Assembly: GCA_933207985.1 (NCBI GenBank)
Contig: OW240912.1
Location: 206,149,811 to 206,213,810 of the forward strand
Direction: 5' to 3'
Origin: Pelobates cultripes
Taxonomy: Eukaryota > Chordata > Amphibia > Anura > Pelobatidae
Length of the DNA stretch: 64,000 nucleotides
Shown: piece by piece, positions 33,426 to 51,273 of the stretch
How the letters are laid out: each line of letters opens with the position of its first letter
Position numbering within the stretch: the first letter of the stretch is position 1
Translations under genes and position numbers: made by a program
The notes under the pieces: generated by a model
The model's input: the letters and a program-made list of their open reading frames with translations, nothing else
Database searches by the model: none
What the model was told of the DNA's origin: nothing

Positions 33426-36400
33426 TGTGCATACATTCAAGCAATCAAGAACAACACGACACACAAACACACATCTGCGATCAAACACAAATATAACATA
33501 CAAGCACATCCCTTAATCCAAACACTACATACAAACACACTTCTGCATTTAAACATAAACACTACACACAAGTACATCATTACATTCCAATGGCAACAGT
33601 ACATACAAATACACCTCTACATTCACACACATATACTCTATACAAAAACATGCTTACATCCAAACGCTGCTGACAAATACAACCCTGCAAGGGCAGGCAA
33701 ATTATAGATTCCAGCTGGCATTGCATTGTGGGAGTTGTACAATAGACGGGGATCCTTTTGGCTTTTCTTGCGCTTGTAGCAGGCTCAAAAGATTTCTTAC
33801 ACCACGGCCCTCTTTACATTAGTTCCGCCACTGATGCAGTGCTTGTTGCACATACTGACTACTAACACCATGACCACTTCTAAAAGCAGACGTGACCATA
33901 GTGATTAGAGTAACCCTTTAATAAATATATTTACATCTCTATATAAAAACAATAAACCTAATTTACTAAGCAGTGACTTGCAGTTACTTGATAATCAACT
34001 TGCAAAATATAGCTGAAAGGAAAATAATATACCAATCAGGAATATTTTGGCCTACATTTTTCTAGCTTGTTTAACCTGATCATTATTTACCATTTAGTAA
34101 ACAAAGCCTTTTGCAGCTCCTGCCTTACAGAGGTAGGGGTAACTGACACACATCAATGATACCATGACAAATCCAGGATTGTGAAGAAGTAATACCCAAT
34201 GTACATTGTACCTCTGTATGATATTACTTTAAAATGAATATTTTCTTAAAGGGTGGCCAGCCGCAGCATCCATTCTTGATGTATAATAAAAACTTCCTTT
34301 ATCAAAAAACAATAGAGAACATCGCTCAAAGAGAAATAAAAAAAAATTTCGAGTGCAAAAACTGAATGGAATGGAATGCGTGCATGGACATCACATGGAA
34401 ATGAGACGATAAGTAATGTTGTAAAGTGGGTCTATACTATTTGATCTGCTTTATAAAAGTATTGAGTCTGTGCATTGTATGCGTACTTGAGAACTAATAT
34501 AAATTTTGGACCATTTTTATTTCTTTATGCTTTCTATCTTTGATAATCTACCTTACCAAAAAGAAGGGCTTTTATGTGAGATGAGATTTCTGCCCATCCT
34601 GTTGAAATACTCTGGTGCACAGGCATAAAACTGCACTTTCATTGCAGTCTCAGTACTAGAATTTATGTGCCCCTACAGTACTTGGTACTATTGAGCAATA
34701 TCCATTTGCACTACAGAAGGAGTCTCCATCCAAAGCATTACTCCGTTAAGCACATTTTCATGAGCAGTCAAGCACTGAAGTCAAGAAAGTTAAGAAAAAC
34801 ATTATAAAATAAAAAATTAGCTGTAGTTGCAATGGAGCAAATTAATACTAATTAATGGAGCAAACTAATACTAATTAATAGCAATTTCAGAGTTATTTAG
34901 AAAGCAGAAAAAAATAAAACAAAAACAAACATTATTAGCAGTATCTTTGCTAGGATACCCTGATCTTAAGAGTTAAATATGATTTTAATGAGGATATCTC
35001 TACCTTGTTGATCACTTCTAAGTTCAGGAAAAGTTTCTTGTCATAAAGGTATGAAAAGACTAGTCCTCCATTAATGCTCATTGTTCTCATCGCAGCATGT
35101 ACGTTGTAGAGACAATGATGTTGCTATGGCAATCTAAGTATTTGATAGTTGGATATATGAATTTAGTGATAATGGAAGCATCTGGGAGACTGTACTGCAG
35201 GGGGATCCATCCCTCTAAGTGCTTAATTCTTCAGAAGAGCACGGACCGTTATCATTAAACTGCTAGAATCATTAGGCATCATTAACATCTAATACCAATT
35301 GTACTCCAATAAGACCCTCACTTCACTGGAGCTCCGTACTAACACAATGTAACTCATGCAGAGACCGCAATAAAGCGTATAATGTATTATGTCCATTCAG
35401 ACATTAAAGTGTTCCAGCGAAGTGTGACAGAGCTTTCAAGGAACATGCAATGTGACAACCCCCACAGAGCATGATCCTAAAATTCTTCTTATCCGTAGAA
35501 CATTCCTTCCCATCACTTGGCTTATCGGGACAAAAAAAAGCTCTTTTTCATAGTTCACTGATTGATAACTTTTTAATGCTACTCTCTATGGATGTAAAGG
35601 GAAGAGGAGCAATCCTGCAAAGGTGTAGGACCTACCAGTTGTATATAACTCTGTCCAAACATTCTCATACTATGAATGTAATTGCCTCCATCCCACCTAC
35701 TTTGCCAAAACTTGTTTTTTCCACATATTCTATATACTCAATACAGTTCATATATTTTATTTATGTATTGGTTTCAACTACCATATACCTGGTCATCATC
35801 CCCTTTCCTTAATACTTCATAGCTTTGCTTCCTCACGTCATCTCTCACTCTTGGTGATTTTAGCATTGGCTCTCCTATTGACTGTGAAGTCTCGAAACTC
35901 CAAATTCCTTTTTATTACATAATAAGGTAGAGAAGTTCACAACAATACTGACCTCACAAAGTTAATAATGTTGACATTATTTTTAATATTCCACTCTTTC
36001 TCTCCAACCCACGTTTTCCACTCTTGTACCATCTCTTTCCATTTTACAATCTTCATGTGTCTTTCACCCAGCTTCAAAGACCTAAACTACCTTGGTATAA
36101 CTTTGCTCTGTGCAAGGTACCTAATGAGCTCAAACCTCTCCTCTCCATCTTGACCCCATCTTGACATTTCTGCCTATCAAGATATTCATCATGATCTCTT
36201 TGTAGATGAAAATAAAAATATTGTATTTCACTCTAATTTCTGGAGAACTCTGGATGCATGCCATTTATTTTATCTTTATGGAGATTTTGTAGCATTGCAC
36301 CAATGCTACTGCCTGACATGCATGTACAACCTCCAAAATAGACCAAACGTTACAGATGTTGAGGACTTGATCTATTATGATCCTCTGCCAGTCATCTAGA

Positions 36401-36901
36401 GCATAGTGTGAGATAATACGAATAATAGTAACTGTGTATAGCTTAAAAGGTTTAAATCAGAGTAGACATTCACACTGCACTTCACATTAAAAAATTTAAC
36501 CAATGGGTGTTATTCAAATATTTGTCTTAATCTTAATCTAAATGCAGAATCATAAACCCTCTAAATCTAATTTTCCTATGCATAAACCATCTAACTTGAA
36601 TTCCCCTATACTTTACTTTCAAATTCTTAAGCTTAAGAATTTTTAACCCTCATTAATGGCATATAAGCATCACATATCCTAACCAGTCCTTCTAGAGATG
36701 CATGCAATATATACACACTTGCTCAATTGAGTTATTAATTTTAATTAAATGTCATACCTTTTGGGAAATACCATATTAAAGTCAACAAACTTTAAAAAAT
36801 ATATAGTCAATTTAGTCTACTATAGACCTGAAGTAAATGGGTGTTGTTTATAAAAGTGTTCTGTAAAAATATGAAAGGGGAAGAGTCGCCAATGAAATGT
36901 G

Positions 36902-37760
36902 TGTGGCGAAAGTAACCTCACCACTTGCACTTGGAGGTGCCTGCTTGCCAGCCTCCTGCCCAAAGACTATGGGCCCTGCAGGGAAACCTGTAAAAGACTA
37001 CCAAACTTGACCGACTGTTAGCACTGATTTCCTTGGAACTGTTTTGGGCATAGGACCATGTGCACGGTTGGTCAAAACTATGTCTTCACGGTAATTCCTG
37101 AACCCCTGAACAAATCTGGGTGATTTTTGGATATGTTGTTCACCCAGGGCTATCAGGGGATGTAACTTTTTGGGGGTTTTATGTGCTTTTAAGGTACTTT
37201 TTGGGGTTTCATAAAATTGTATGTTTTTCTGTGCTTGGAGATAATTGGGTTAGATTAGTACAGTTCCTGATTCAATTATCTCCCAAGTACAGAGGAGGGA
37301 TTCTATTGTTTGCGTATGGGAGTGTCTCACTGTATGACTCTGTTTTTATTGCCCAACAAAGTCCACCTGGGTGTCACCCTTGTTGCGAAACTTGCATAAA
37401 AGGCCAGTGTGCCTCCATTAAAATTCTGTTTCTGCTTACCCTCAACATGGAGTCTCATCTCATGTGTGGGGGAAACGGCTGTATCTATCCTGGGGATTGC
37501 TATATCACTATACTCCCCAGGAATTTTAATCACTAGCTCTTATAAGAACTGTTCCTGCTACGCTCTCTGCCCACTGGAAGCTGGATCCCGGTCTTGGGTC
37601 CAGGGTGGGTGAAGGATGACGAGACCCTGGCGCAGCTACATCACTGGAAGTGGGGTCTGCAGTGCTTATGGTGTCTGGCGGAGTGCTGGAATTCCTCAGT
37701 GAGCACTAGGAGCATCGATTGGCGAAGGCACTCGGTCGGAGTGCCAGGCGGTCCGTCACA
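36902..37760 (+). mobile_element. Solo LTR of a retrotransposon
   Basis: 859 bp bounded by TGTGGCGAAAG and GGTCCGTCACA, that is TG..CA ends with TGTG/CACA inverted tips. The 5-bp sequence ATGTG occurs at 36897-36901 and again at 37761-37765, a target duplication. On the plus strand a TATA-like CATAAAAGG (37395) is followed by an ATTAAA signal (37417-37422), as between U3 and R. No internal region, primer site or second LTR is present, so it is a solo LTR left by recombination. Probably Gypsy/ERV-like; the superfamily is inference. The open frame at 37120-37536 lies within the LTR and is not a gene. Confidence 0.82.
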
Positions 37761-38663
37761 ATGTGTATGCTGGTTTCCCCTATTGCCTCGCTATTAGTAC
37801 CTTAGACCACTTTTTAGACCAGAACACTTTGACAAATAAACTCCAATACATCTAAAACACTTTAAGGTGGCCTAGGCCACACCATTGTGCCACTGAATAC
37901 TTGTTGAAATCCACTGTTCTAGAGAAGAAAGGAAGCAATGGTAAATAAGGGATGGGCCACTCTGTACTTTGTTACGAACAAGCACATTTTCTGGGATTCA
38001 AATTTATCTTGTAAATTAAACCAACAGCTAAACTGAAAAAAACTAAACAAAAAAAAACCTTACGATTTACAACCAATATGAAACATTCATGATACCTATT
38101 TGTTAAGAAAAGATAAAACTAATTAAGTTAAATATTAAAGATCACATTAGCCTTTCAGATATCCTGTGTGATAGTACAAATTGCAGAGTAACAAATGATA
38201 TGAAACAATAATCCATCATACCCTTTAGTGTCATTAATGTAAGATTTTATTATGTGTAATATTGCTGTCAGAATTGTCCGTATAATTGAAATTTGTATAT
38301 CCCTTTCTCAATGCATGTTCTTTTCTAGTAATCCTTTGCCTACTATCATTATGTTGTACTTGAGAAATAAGGAAAGAAAAAAAGAGTTAATACTTAAAAT
38401 GTGTAATATTTCATAGCGGAATTTAATTAACACCATTGAGGTTCCTAATCTCATTGCAGAAAATTGAACTAAGTCTTTAAATCTACATTGCCAATTTATT
38501 ACGTCTGGGATAAACTACAAACTTTTGAGCTTTACCATTATTTGTGATACAGTGGTGTTAAAGGGAAGACACCACAATAAAGTTAGATGTATAAATAGCT
38601 TTATAAAATGATTAATGACCTTTTGCAACAGTTCTTTTGATGTATGCAATTTCAATATCCAGA

Positions 38664-38717
38664 TACACACAAACACAATCATTGACAAAAGGTTGCTGGA
38701 GAGGGGGAGCAATTTTG
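38664..38717. repeat. Left arm of a perfect 54-bp inverted repeat
   Basis: It reads from TACACACAAACACAATCATT to GGGGGAGCAATTTTG and is the exact reverse complement of 39471-39524. 753 bp lie between the arms. No target duplication is visible outside. Confidence 0.97.
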
Positions 38718-39470
38718 CTTACCTAGCTGATTGCAATGTATGTTTGTTTGAATGCCAATTCATACATCATAAGGAAGGCAATATTTCAATGAGATCTTGT
38801 TTTTTGTAGCATTATATTATTATGTTTTTGCTTATTCATATAAAAATGTCAGAATGCATGATTTGGGTACTCTTTTAAAACTACAATTTATTATCTAATG
38901 TCTTCATCCAAAGGTTTGCTAGATTAAAAAAAAATGTAAAAAAAAAACAAAAAAAGATATAAAATGGACTGTCCATGAGAAAAACTTTGGTGCATAATGG
39001 GAAAAATGACTAGAACATGAGAGTCAAGAAATATAAATGCAACTGCATTATTTAAGGATTATTTTAAAATGTGTAAACACAATATTTTCTAGGGATTAAT
39101 TAAAAAAAAAAAAATTTAAATAAAATAAACTTTTTAGGTAATGGGAAGGCCAACATATTTAAGAAGTGTATACCTTAACCCTACACTTGATATATTATAA
39201 CCCCCGTCTTACTAGGGACTTGCTTTCTGGTGTTCAGATGCTGGTAAAAGCAAAGTGAAACCCTCCATAAATAAAACAAACTCAAGACAGTCTGGAAAGC
39301 ATTTCAGAAGGGATCTTTACATGGATGGCTATCAGGAGCAGTGCGTGCCAGATCAACATACAGTCTTTACAAGGTAACCCCCTTTGTGTTATAGGTGATC
39401 CATATTAGATCATTGGCAGGACCACTTTGGCCCATACCTGGGTTGCTTTTATACCTTTAGTTGCAATCAT

Positions 39471-39524
39471 CAAAATTGCTCCCCCTCTCCAGCAACCTTT
39501 TGTCAATGATTGTGTTTGTGTGTA
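39471..39524. repeat. Right arm of a perfect 54-bp inverted repeat
   Basis: Partner of 38664-38717. Just inside, a further GATTGCAA match (38729 side and 39462 side) is offset by about nine bases, so the repeat may once have been longer. Confidence 0.97.
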
Positions 39525-40553
39525 AGCGCTACATGGGGGAGGAGGGGTATTATCAGAAGGGAAAAGTGAGTCCATTCTATTCATAAACAGCAGGAAATCG
39601 GACAGTAGAATATGTTAAGCATTCTTAATTTTTGAGGGATATTCAGTTAGTTGCTGCCCAGTTATCGGTTTCAACGGGGCATAGAAGTCCCAATGACATT
39701 ATTTTTGGTAGCAGTGCATGCATTGTGTAGATTTCAACTGACCCTCACCACCTAATGTGCTTTGTTGCTACTCAGAACCCACACCCATTGGCAGCAATTG
39801 AAAGATGTTCTATCAAAATGGCCTCCAGCGTAATTGGAAGAAACCATAAGAAGACTGTAACATTTATGTAAGTAAGTGTGTGTTGGTTTTGCAAAGATAT
39901 TTTTATGTGTTTTGTTTAAGGAAAAATTGAATGAGTGTGATTGCTGCTGCATTCATATTTTATTAATATACTGGTATTTCAAGCATCTGGGTTTGTTGTT
40001 TTGCATTTCCTATTTAAGATATGTTGTGTGCATTATGCACATTATAATCTAAAGAAGGATACACAAATAAAGAACATGTTACACTTAATGCTACTACAGA
40101 TGCAATGAAAATTCATGAACTTAATAGAAGGGGAGGAACAGGGCAGGATGTGATGGAGTTTTTTTTTTTGCCCAGGGAGCTTAAAGACAGCTTTAGCTAT
40201 TTATTAAGCAGCTTAGATTTTTTTTGGCAAGCTTCAATAATAAATAATTCTGCAACTGAAAATTCAGTCACTCAAGCACTTCCTGTAGAATAATAAATGG
40301 CTCTGAGATTTGGAATTTTTACTTAACTAAACATTACCAGAAATATAGATCAGCAATTTCTCTTTCGCTTGACTCTCTTTCTCTGTAGTTTATTCTATAA
40401 AAGGTTAAATGTAGAAAATTGCTATTGGGGTTTTATATTTTAGGCCAAAGCAGTGAAACGCGTATTCTCTATCTTGGCTATTTTTTTATCCACACAGTTT
40501 TGGTCTAACGTCGTTGTTAATTCTCCACAGTTCCGGGTTTATTAAAAGCATTA

Positions 40554-40862
<309 letters not shown>

Positions 40863-42092
40863 TCATACTTCTAATTAAAATAATAATATTCTTATTATTT
40901 TACTATGGAAAAGATTTTTACCTCTTGATGACTAAGACAGAAGCCAGTTCTAAACTTGTTATAGGTTGTAGAATAAAACCATATGGTACTTTTACATTTC
41001 AACATTTCTACTTCTCTTAATACAATTTCCTTGGAAGACATTATCTATCCTTGCTAAAAAGAAGAATGCAGAAAGTAATCTCTCAGCCACATAAGTGTAA
41101 TTTCAATAAGCGTTACAATTATTAGCCAGGAGAAATAAAACGCAAGTAATATGATAAAAAGTCAAATTTTCAAGTCGATAAGGCAGATGAGTCCCTATAT
41201 CATTTTAAGGGTGATAACTACTCGAAGACATCTTGAAGAATTTGGCACGATCTTGCAAAAGTCAACATTATACATGTGGTGTATGTGGTCACAATTCACA
41301 TCAATTACCCATATATGTATGTGAACTTTTTCTTGAAAAATAAGCAAACATTTGATTTACGGAATAAATGTTTAAGGAAAAAATCTTACCACAGAGACCT
41401 ACTTAGAGAAGATCAATCTGTTTCATAAGAAGGAAATTAAGTTAATGAAATAGTTTTTTTTTATGTGTCATAACTGCTCTAGTGAAGCGGTAAAGATACA
41501 GTATTTAAGTGTTAGTTTTTTGCTGTCATAGACATCAGCCCTATAGACCAGCCCTATAATGTTGAACTGAGTTTTGGCTGTATTGCAACCTAGACCTTAC
41601 ATGCAAAAAATAAAATGGGCTAAAGTTTAATTCAATATATGCTACTATCCTCAAGAACTATTTTTGTCAAAGTTTATATTATTTATCACAAGGTGTGACA
41701 GGAACTCATTACACAAGAGTGAATATGATAAATTCATGTCTTATATTTAATCTATATATTGTTGTTGTACCACACAATTCTAACATTATATGTTTTCTAC
41801 ACAAGACATCAATAGATCACAATCAAATTCAGCATTCTTGTGTAACATTACCCTTATATAAAGATATAATGTTTATGAAAATCTCCTATTGATTGCATTG
41901 GAATTTCAATAAAATTACAATTCAATTCTAATGTAGGCATCAGACAAACCAGGGGATCCTTTTTCTTAAGTATGAAATTACTTTTTGCAAAATGTGGCAA
42001 TAAATAGAGCTTTTACTGCCAAATCATGTCACTTGGCTGATGAGAAACAGGCATCACCTTGCACAAATGGAATGTGGATCTTTTATATAGCC

Positions 42093-43620
42093 ACATAGAA
42101 ACATAGAATGTGACGGCAGATAAGAACCATTCGGCCCATCTAGTCTGCCCAATATTTCAAAATACTTTTAATTGGTCCCTGGCCTTATCTTAAGTCTAGG
42201 ATAGCCTTATGCCTATCCCACGCATGCTTAAACTACTTTACTGTGTTAACCTCTACCACTTCAGCTGGAAGGCTATTCCATGCATCCACTACCCTCTCAG
42301 TAAAGTAATACTTCCTGAAATTATTTTTAAACCTTTGCCCCTCTAATTTAAGACTATGTCCTCTTGTTGTGGAAGTTCTCCTTCTTTTAAATATAGTCTC
42401 CTCTTTTACTTTGTTGATTCCCTTTATGTATTTAAATGTTTCTATCATATCCCCCTGTCTAGTCTTTCCTCCAATCTATACATGTTAAGTTCTTTTAACC
42501 TTTCCTTGTAAGTTTTATCCTGCAATCCATGAACCAGTTTAGTTGCCCTTCTCTGAACCCTCTCTAAGGTATCAATATCCTTCTGAAGATACGGTCTCCA
42601 GTACTGCGTACAATACTCCAAGTGAGGTCTCACCAGTGTTCTGGACAATGGCATGAGCACTTCCATCTTTCTACTGCTAATACCTCTTCCTATACAACCA
42701 AGCATTCTCCTAGCATTTCCAGCTGCTCTATTACATTGTCTTCCTACCTTTAAGTCATCTGAAATAATTACTCCTAAATCCCTTTACTCAGATGTTGAGG
42801 TTAGTAGGGTATCAAATATCCTATACTCTGTCCTTGGGTTTTTACGTCCAAGGTGCATTATCTTGCACTTATCCACATTAAATGTCAGTTGCCACAGCTC
42901 TGACCATTTTTCTATTTTTTCTAAATCATTTGCCATTTGGCTTATCCCTCCTGGAACATCAACCCTGTTGCAAATTTTAGTATCGTCAACAAAAAGACAT
43001 ATCTTACTATCAAGACCTTCTGCAATATCCCTAATAAAAATGTTAAAGAGAATGGGTCCAAGTACAGATCCCTGAGGTACCCCACTGGTAACTAGACCTT
43101 GCTTTGAATATACTCTGTTGACTATAACCCTCTGTTGCTTGTCATTTAGCCATTGCCTAAACCATTCAACAATATTGGAATCCAAACTTAAAGATTGCAG
43201 TTTATTGATGAGCCTTCTATGTGGAACAGTGTCAAAAGCCTTACTGAAATCTAAGTAAGCAATATCTACTGCACCACCCTGATCTATTATTTTAGTTACC
43301 CAATCAAAAAAAAATCAATAAGATTAGTTTGGCATGATCTCCCTGAAGTAAACCCATGTTGTCTCTGATCTTGAAATCCATGTGTTTTTAGATATTCAAC
43401 AATCATATCCTTTAACATGGTTTCCATTACTTTCCCCACTACTGAAGTAAGGCTTACTGGCCTATAGTTATCTGACTCCTCCCTACTACCTTTCTTGTGA
43501 ATGGGCACAACATTCGGCAACTTCCAATCTTCTGGGGCTACTCCTGTTAACAATGATTGGTTAAATAAATCTGTTAGTACACCACTAAGTTCTTTTAATG
43601 TTGTACCCTTGTGCATGTTC
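42093..43620 (-). mobile_element. 5'-truncated CR1-like LINE
   Basis: 1.5 kb in the sense orientation of csmd2. It has the reverse transcriptase and C-terminal region but lacks the endonuclease, as usual for LINE copies cut short during insertion. The 3' end (42093-42110) is ACATAGAAACATAGAATG on the plus strand, an 8-bp tail repeat as in CR1 elements. The 3' part is shared with 11859-12241. Confidence 0.9.
42233..43616 (-). pseudogene. CR1-like reverse transcriptase, broken
   Basis: Fragments in gene order: 43616-43296 with PNVVPIHKKG, NYRPVSLTSVVGKVMETML and QHGFTSGRSCQTNL; 43185-42784 with GVPQGSVLGPILFNIFIRD and the active-site FVDDTK (usually FADDTK); 42705-42445 with RRMLGC-type start, RTLVRPHLEYCTQYWRP and LERVQRRATKLV; 42448-42233 with YFTERVVDAWNSLPAEVV. 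Breaks: an A-run frameshift near 43300, a stop near 42783 and a frameshift near 42450. The order and motifs are those of CR1/L2-group non-LTR retrotransposons; no active product is possible. Confidence 0.9.
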
Positions 43621-44794
43621 TAGAGTACAACGATAACAAAGGCTTCCAGCAAATGAAGCCACCAGGACCTGAAGATGGAATAAAGAGGAACATGGTGGTG
43701 GAGAAGCTGGATAGCCTCAGGGTAAATAAATCTCTTATTATCCACTTTGCCCAGCTGCCACCATGCAAGTGGATGCATCATCTTGGGGAGTTTGTAGAAA
43801 ATGCAAAGACCCCACAGGTGAGAGTGCTGCTTTATTGCTGATCTGCTGTTTCCGTAGTTTTACAAAGAATATTGTTATTATTAGTATTGCCTAACTAAAC
43901 TTGCATTTGTATGAGGCCCTGGCAGATCTAATTAGCAAACGTCTTTCCTGGCCGGTGAAAACAAAAAAAATTAAAAAACAAAAAAACGATGAAACCCCTT
44001 GACCCCCTCCTTTGCTGGAGGGGGATGAGTATTTCTTAATTTGTCACGCAACACATTACACAGCTCCTCTAAAACTATAATAGAAGCTCAGATATAAGTG
44101 TCTGTCCCCTGGGGACCTTATTATCACTAGTGATCTTTTCTCCACCTTATAAAAACAAATGACTTCATTAACAAGTCCTGTCCAACACTTAATGGCAAGG
44201 AAGACATTAGCAAGATACATTAAAGCAAAATCCATAGTTACTCTGCAGCTCTGAAGATAAGTGATGCCTGATATAGAGGCCTCTGTCTCCTACACTCCCT
44301 AATTAGAGATTGGGAGGGAGTTAGGATGCATAGGGAACATTTATACTGTAGAAACATTCTTTGAAGTTCTTAAATTGCGGTGTGCTGCGAAATAAGCTTG
44401 CTTTATTTTATCCACAATCTACATCCATGAATAATTTCTACAAAGGAAGAAAAGCAGTAATCCTACTAAACTTGCTGTAATACAGATGGTCATTTTAAGA
44501 ATATTTCTGGGGGCAAGTGGCTTATATGTTGTTATTGCTAGTTACTTTTCAGAACACAGAGTCGATATTGATTGTCTGGCTTTAATTTACCCCAGAGACA
44601 AGAGCACGCTTTCAGGTTTATTTCACTTACATGTGATCGAAATATTGTCAATGCCACTTACTCCTGCAGGATTTAGTTCAAAACGTCTGTTGTGGGTTTA
44701 TACGTAAGATGAGCTCCATCTGTGATATTGCACAGATTTTCCATTTGAGCATTTATATTAAATTATTCTAAAGCTAATCCATGGCTAATTTGGT

Positions 44795-44881
44795 GATTTT
44801 TCTTTCAGTTGAGCTATTTTGGCCTTAAATTGCAAATTCACTTTGAATTCCTGACAATTGTCACTTTGGTAAATAACCCTG
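44795..44881. repeat. Single arm of the AAAGTGAATTT/TTTACTA repeat
   Basis: TTGAGCTATTTTGGCC, AAATTCACTTTGAATTC and TTTGGTAAATAACC match the right arm of the element at 45971-46124. No facing arm is seen. Confidence 0.55.
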
Positions 44882-45307
44882 ATGTAGGTTTTTTGTACAC
44901 ATCTATAGTAAAGTAAATCTTACATATGGGCTGAGTGTTTTTTAGAATCCTCAGTACTTTTTATTTTATCATTTAAACTGTATGTGTGGCTGTTCTGGCA
45001 CAGTCAGAATATGCCATGTCAGTTATTATAACACCTTTGGTTTCATGCACATGCAAGGTAGTGTGGAAAAGATGCCCGGTTGTGTGTATGTGCTAGTACA
45101 GCACTTCCTTGTAGAGAAAATGGGTGGTTATGTTGCTTAGAATACAGAAGTACAGCAAAATTAAGTGCGTCAGATGCTACTTACCTCTAATTAACTATTC
45201 ACTCCTATAAATGCTGCAAAAGCATTCAGTAAATCGAGAGACTGAGGAACTGTTACTTTCAGTAGTGCAATTTGTTTTATGAATCCCCAGCATGAGATAA
45301 CCTATTA

Positions 45308-50844
<5,537 letters not shown>

Positions 50845-50989
50845 TCAGGAAGGAGACACTATGTTAGATGTAGGAAGAACACACACATACACTACATAAT
50901 GTTTGATTGTGGAATAGAAAGAACTTATAAATTTGAAAACAATAGTTAGATCTTCCGTTTTGTCTCTTGTAAGAATGAGGCATTACCAT

Positions 50990-51273
50990 TAGTGATGTCC
51001 CGAACGGTTCGCCGAACGGTTCGCCACGAACGGTTCGCCGAGGACTCCAGTCAGCAGACACATTCCAGCCAATCAGCAGAAGACCCTCCCTTCCAGACCC
51101 TTCCACCTCCTGGACAGCATCCATTTTGAAGCTGCATTCTTAGTGAGCTGTCCAGGAGGTGGGAAGGTCTGGGAGGGAGGTTCTGCTGCTGATTGGCTGG
51201 AATGTGTCTGCTGACTGGAGTCCGCGGCGAACCGTTCGGCGAACCGTTCGGCGAACCGTTCGGGACATCACTA
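50990..51273. mobile_element. hAT-like long foldback element (copy 1)
   Basis: 284 bp from TAGTGATGTCCCGAACGG to its inverse. An 8-bp target duplication ATTACCAT lies at 50982-50989 and 51274-51281. The two arms cover nearly the whole element: repeated CGAACGGTTCGC blocks, then GTCAGCAGACACATTCCAGC, CCAATCAGCAG and CACCTCCTGGACAGC, with a short loop near 51122-51140. Noncoding. RNA from it would form a long hairpin. Confidence 0.92.

Noticed and set aside
35855..36180. Possible LINE endonuclease fragment (LGDFSIGSP)
   Set aside because: Only one motif of the endonuclease is visible; surrounding frames give no further match.
37120..37797. Plus-strand open frames of up to 138 residues
   Set aside because: They lie within the solo LTR and show no domain.
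43611..43841. 76-residue plus-strand open frame next to the LINE
   Set aside because: No domain; it starts inside the antisense strand of the LINE and has no supporting signal.
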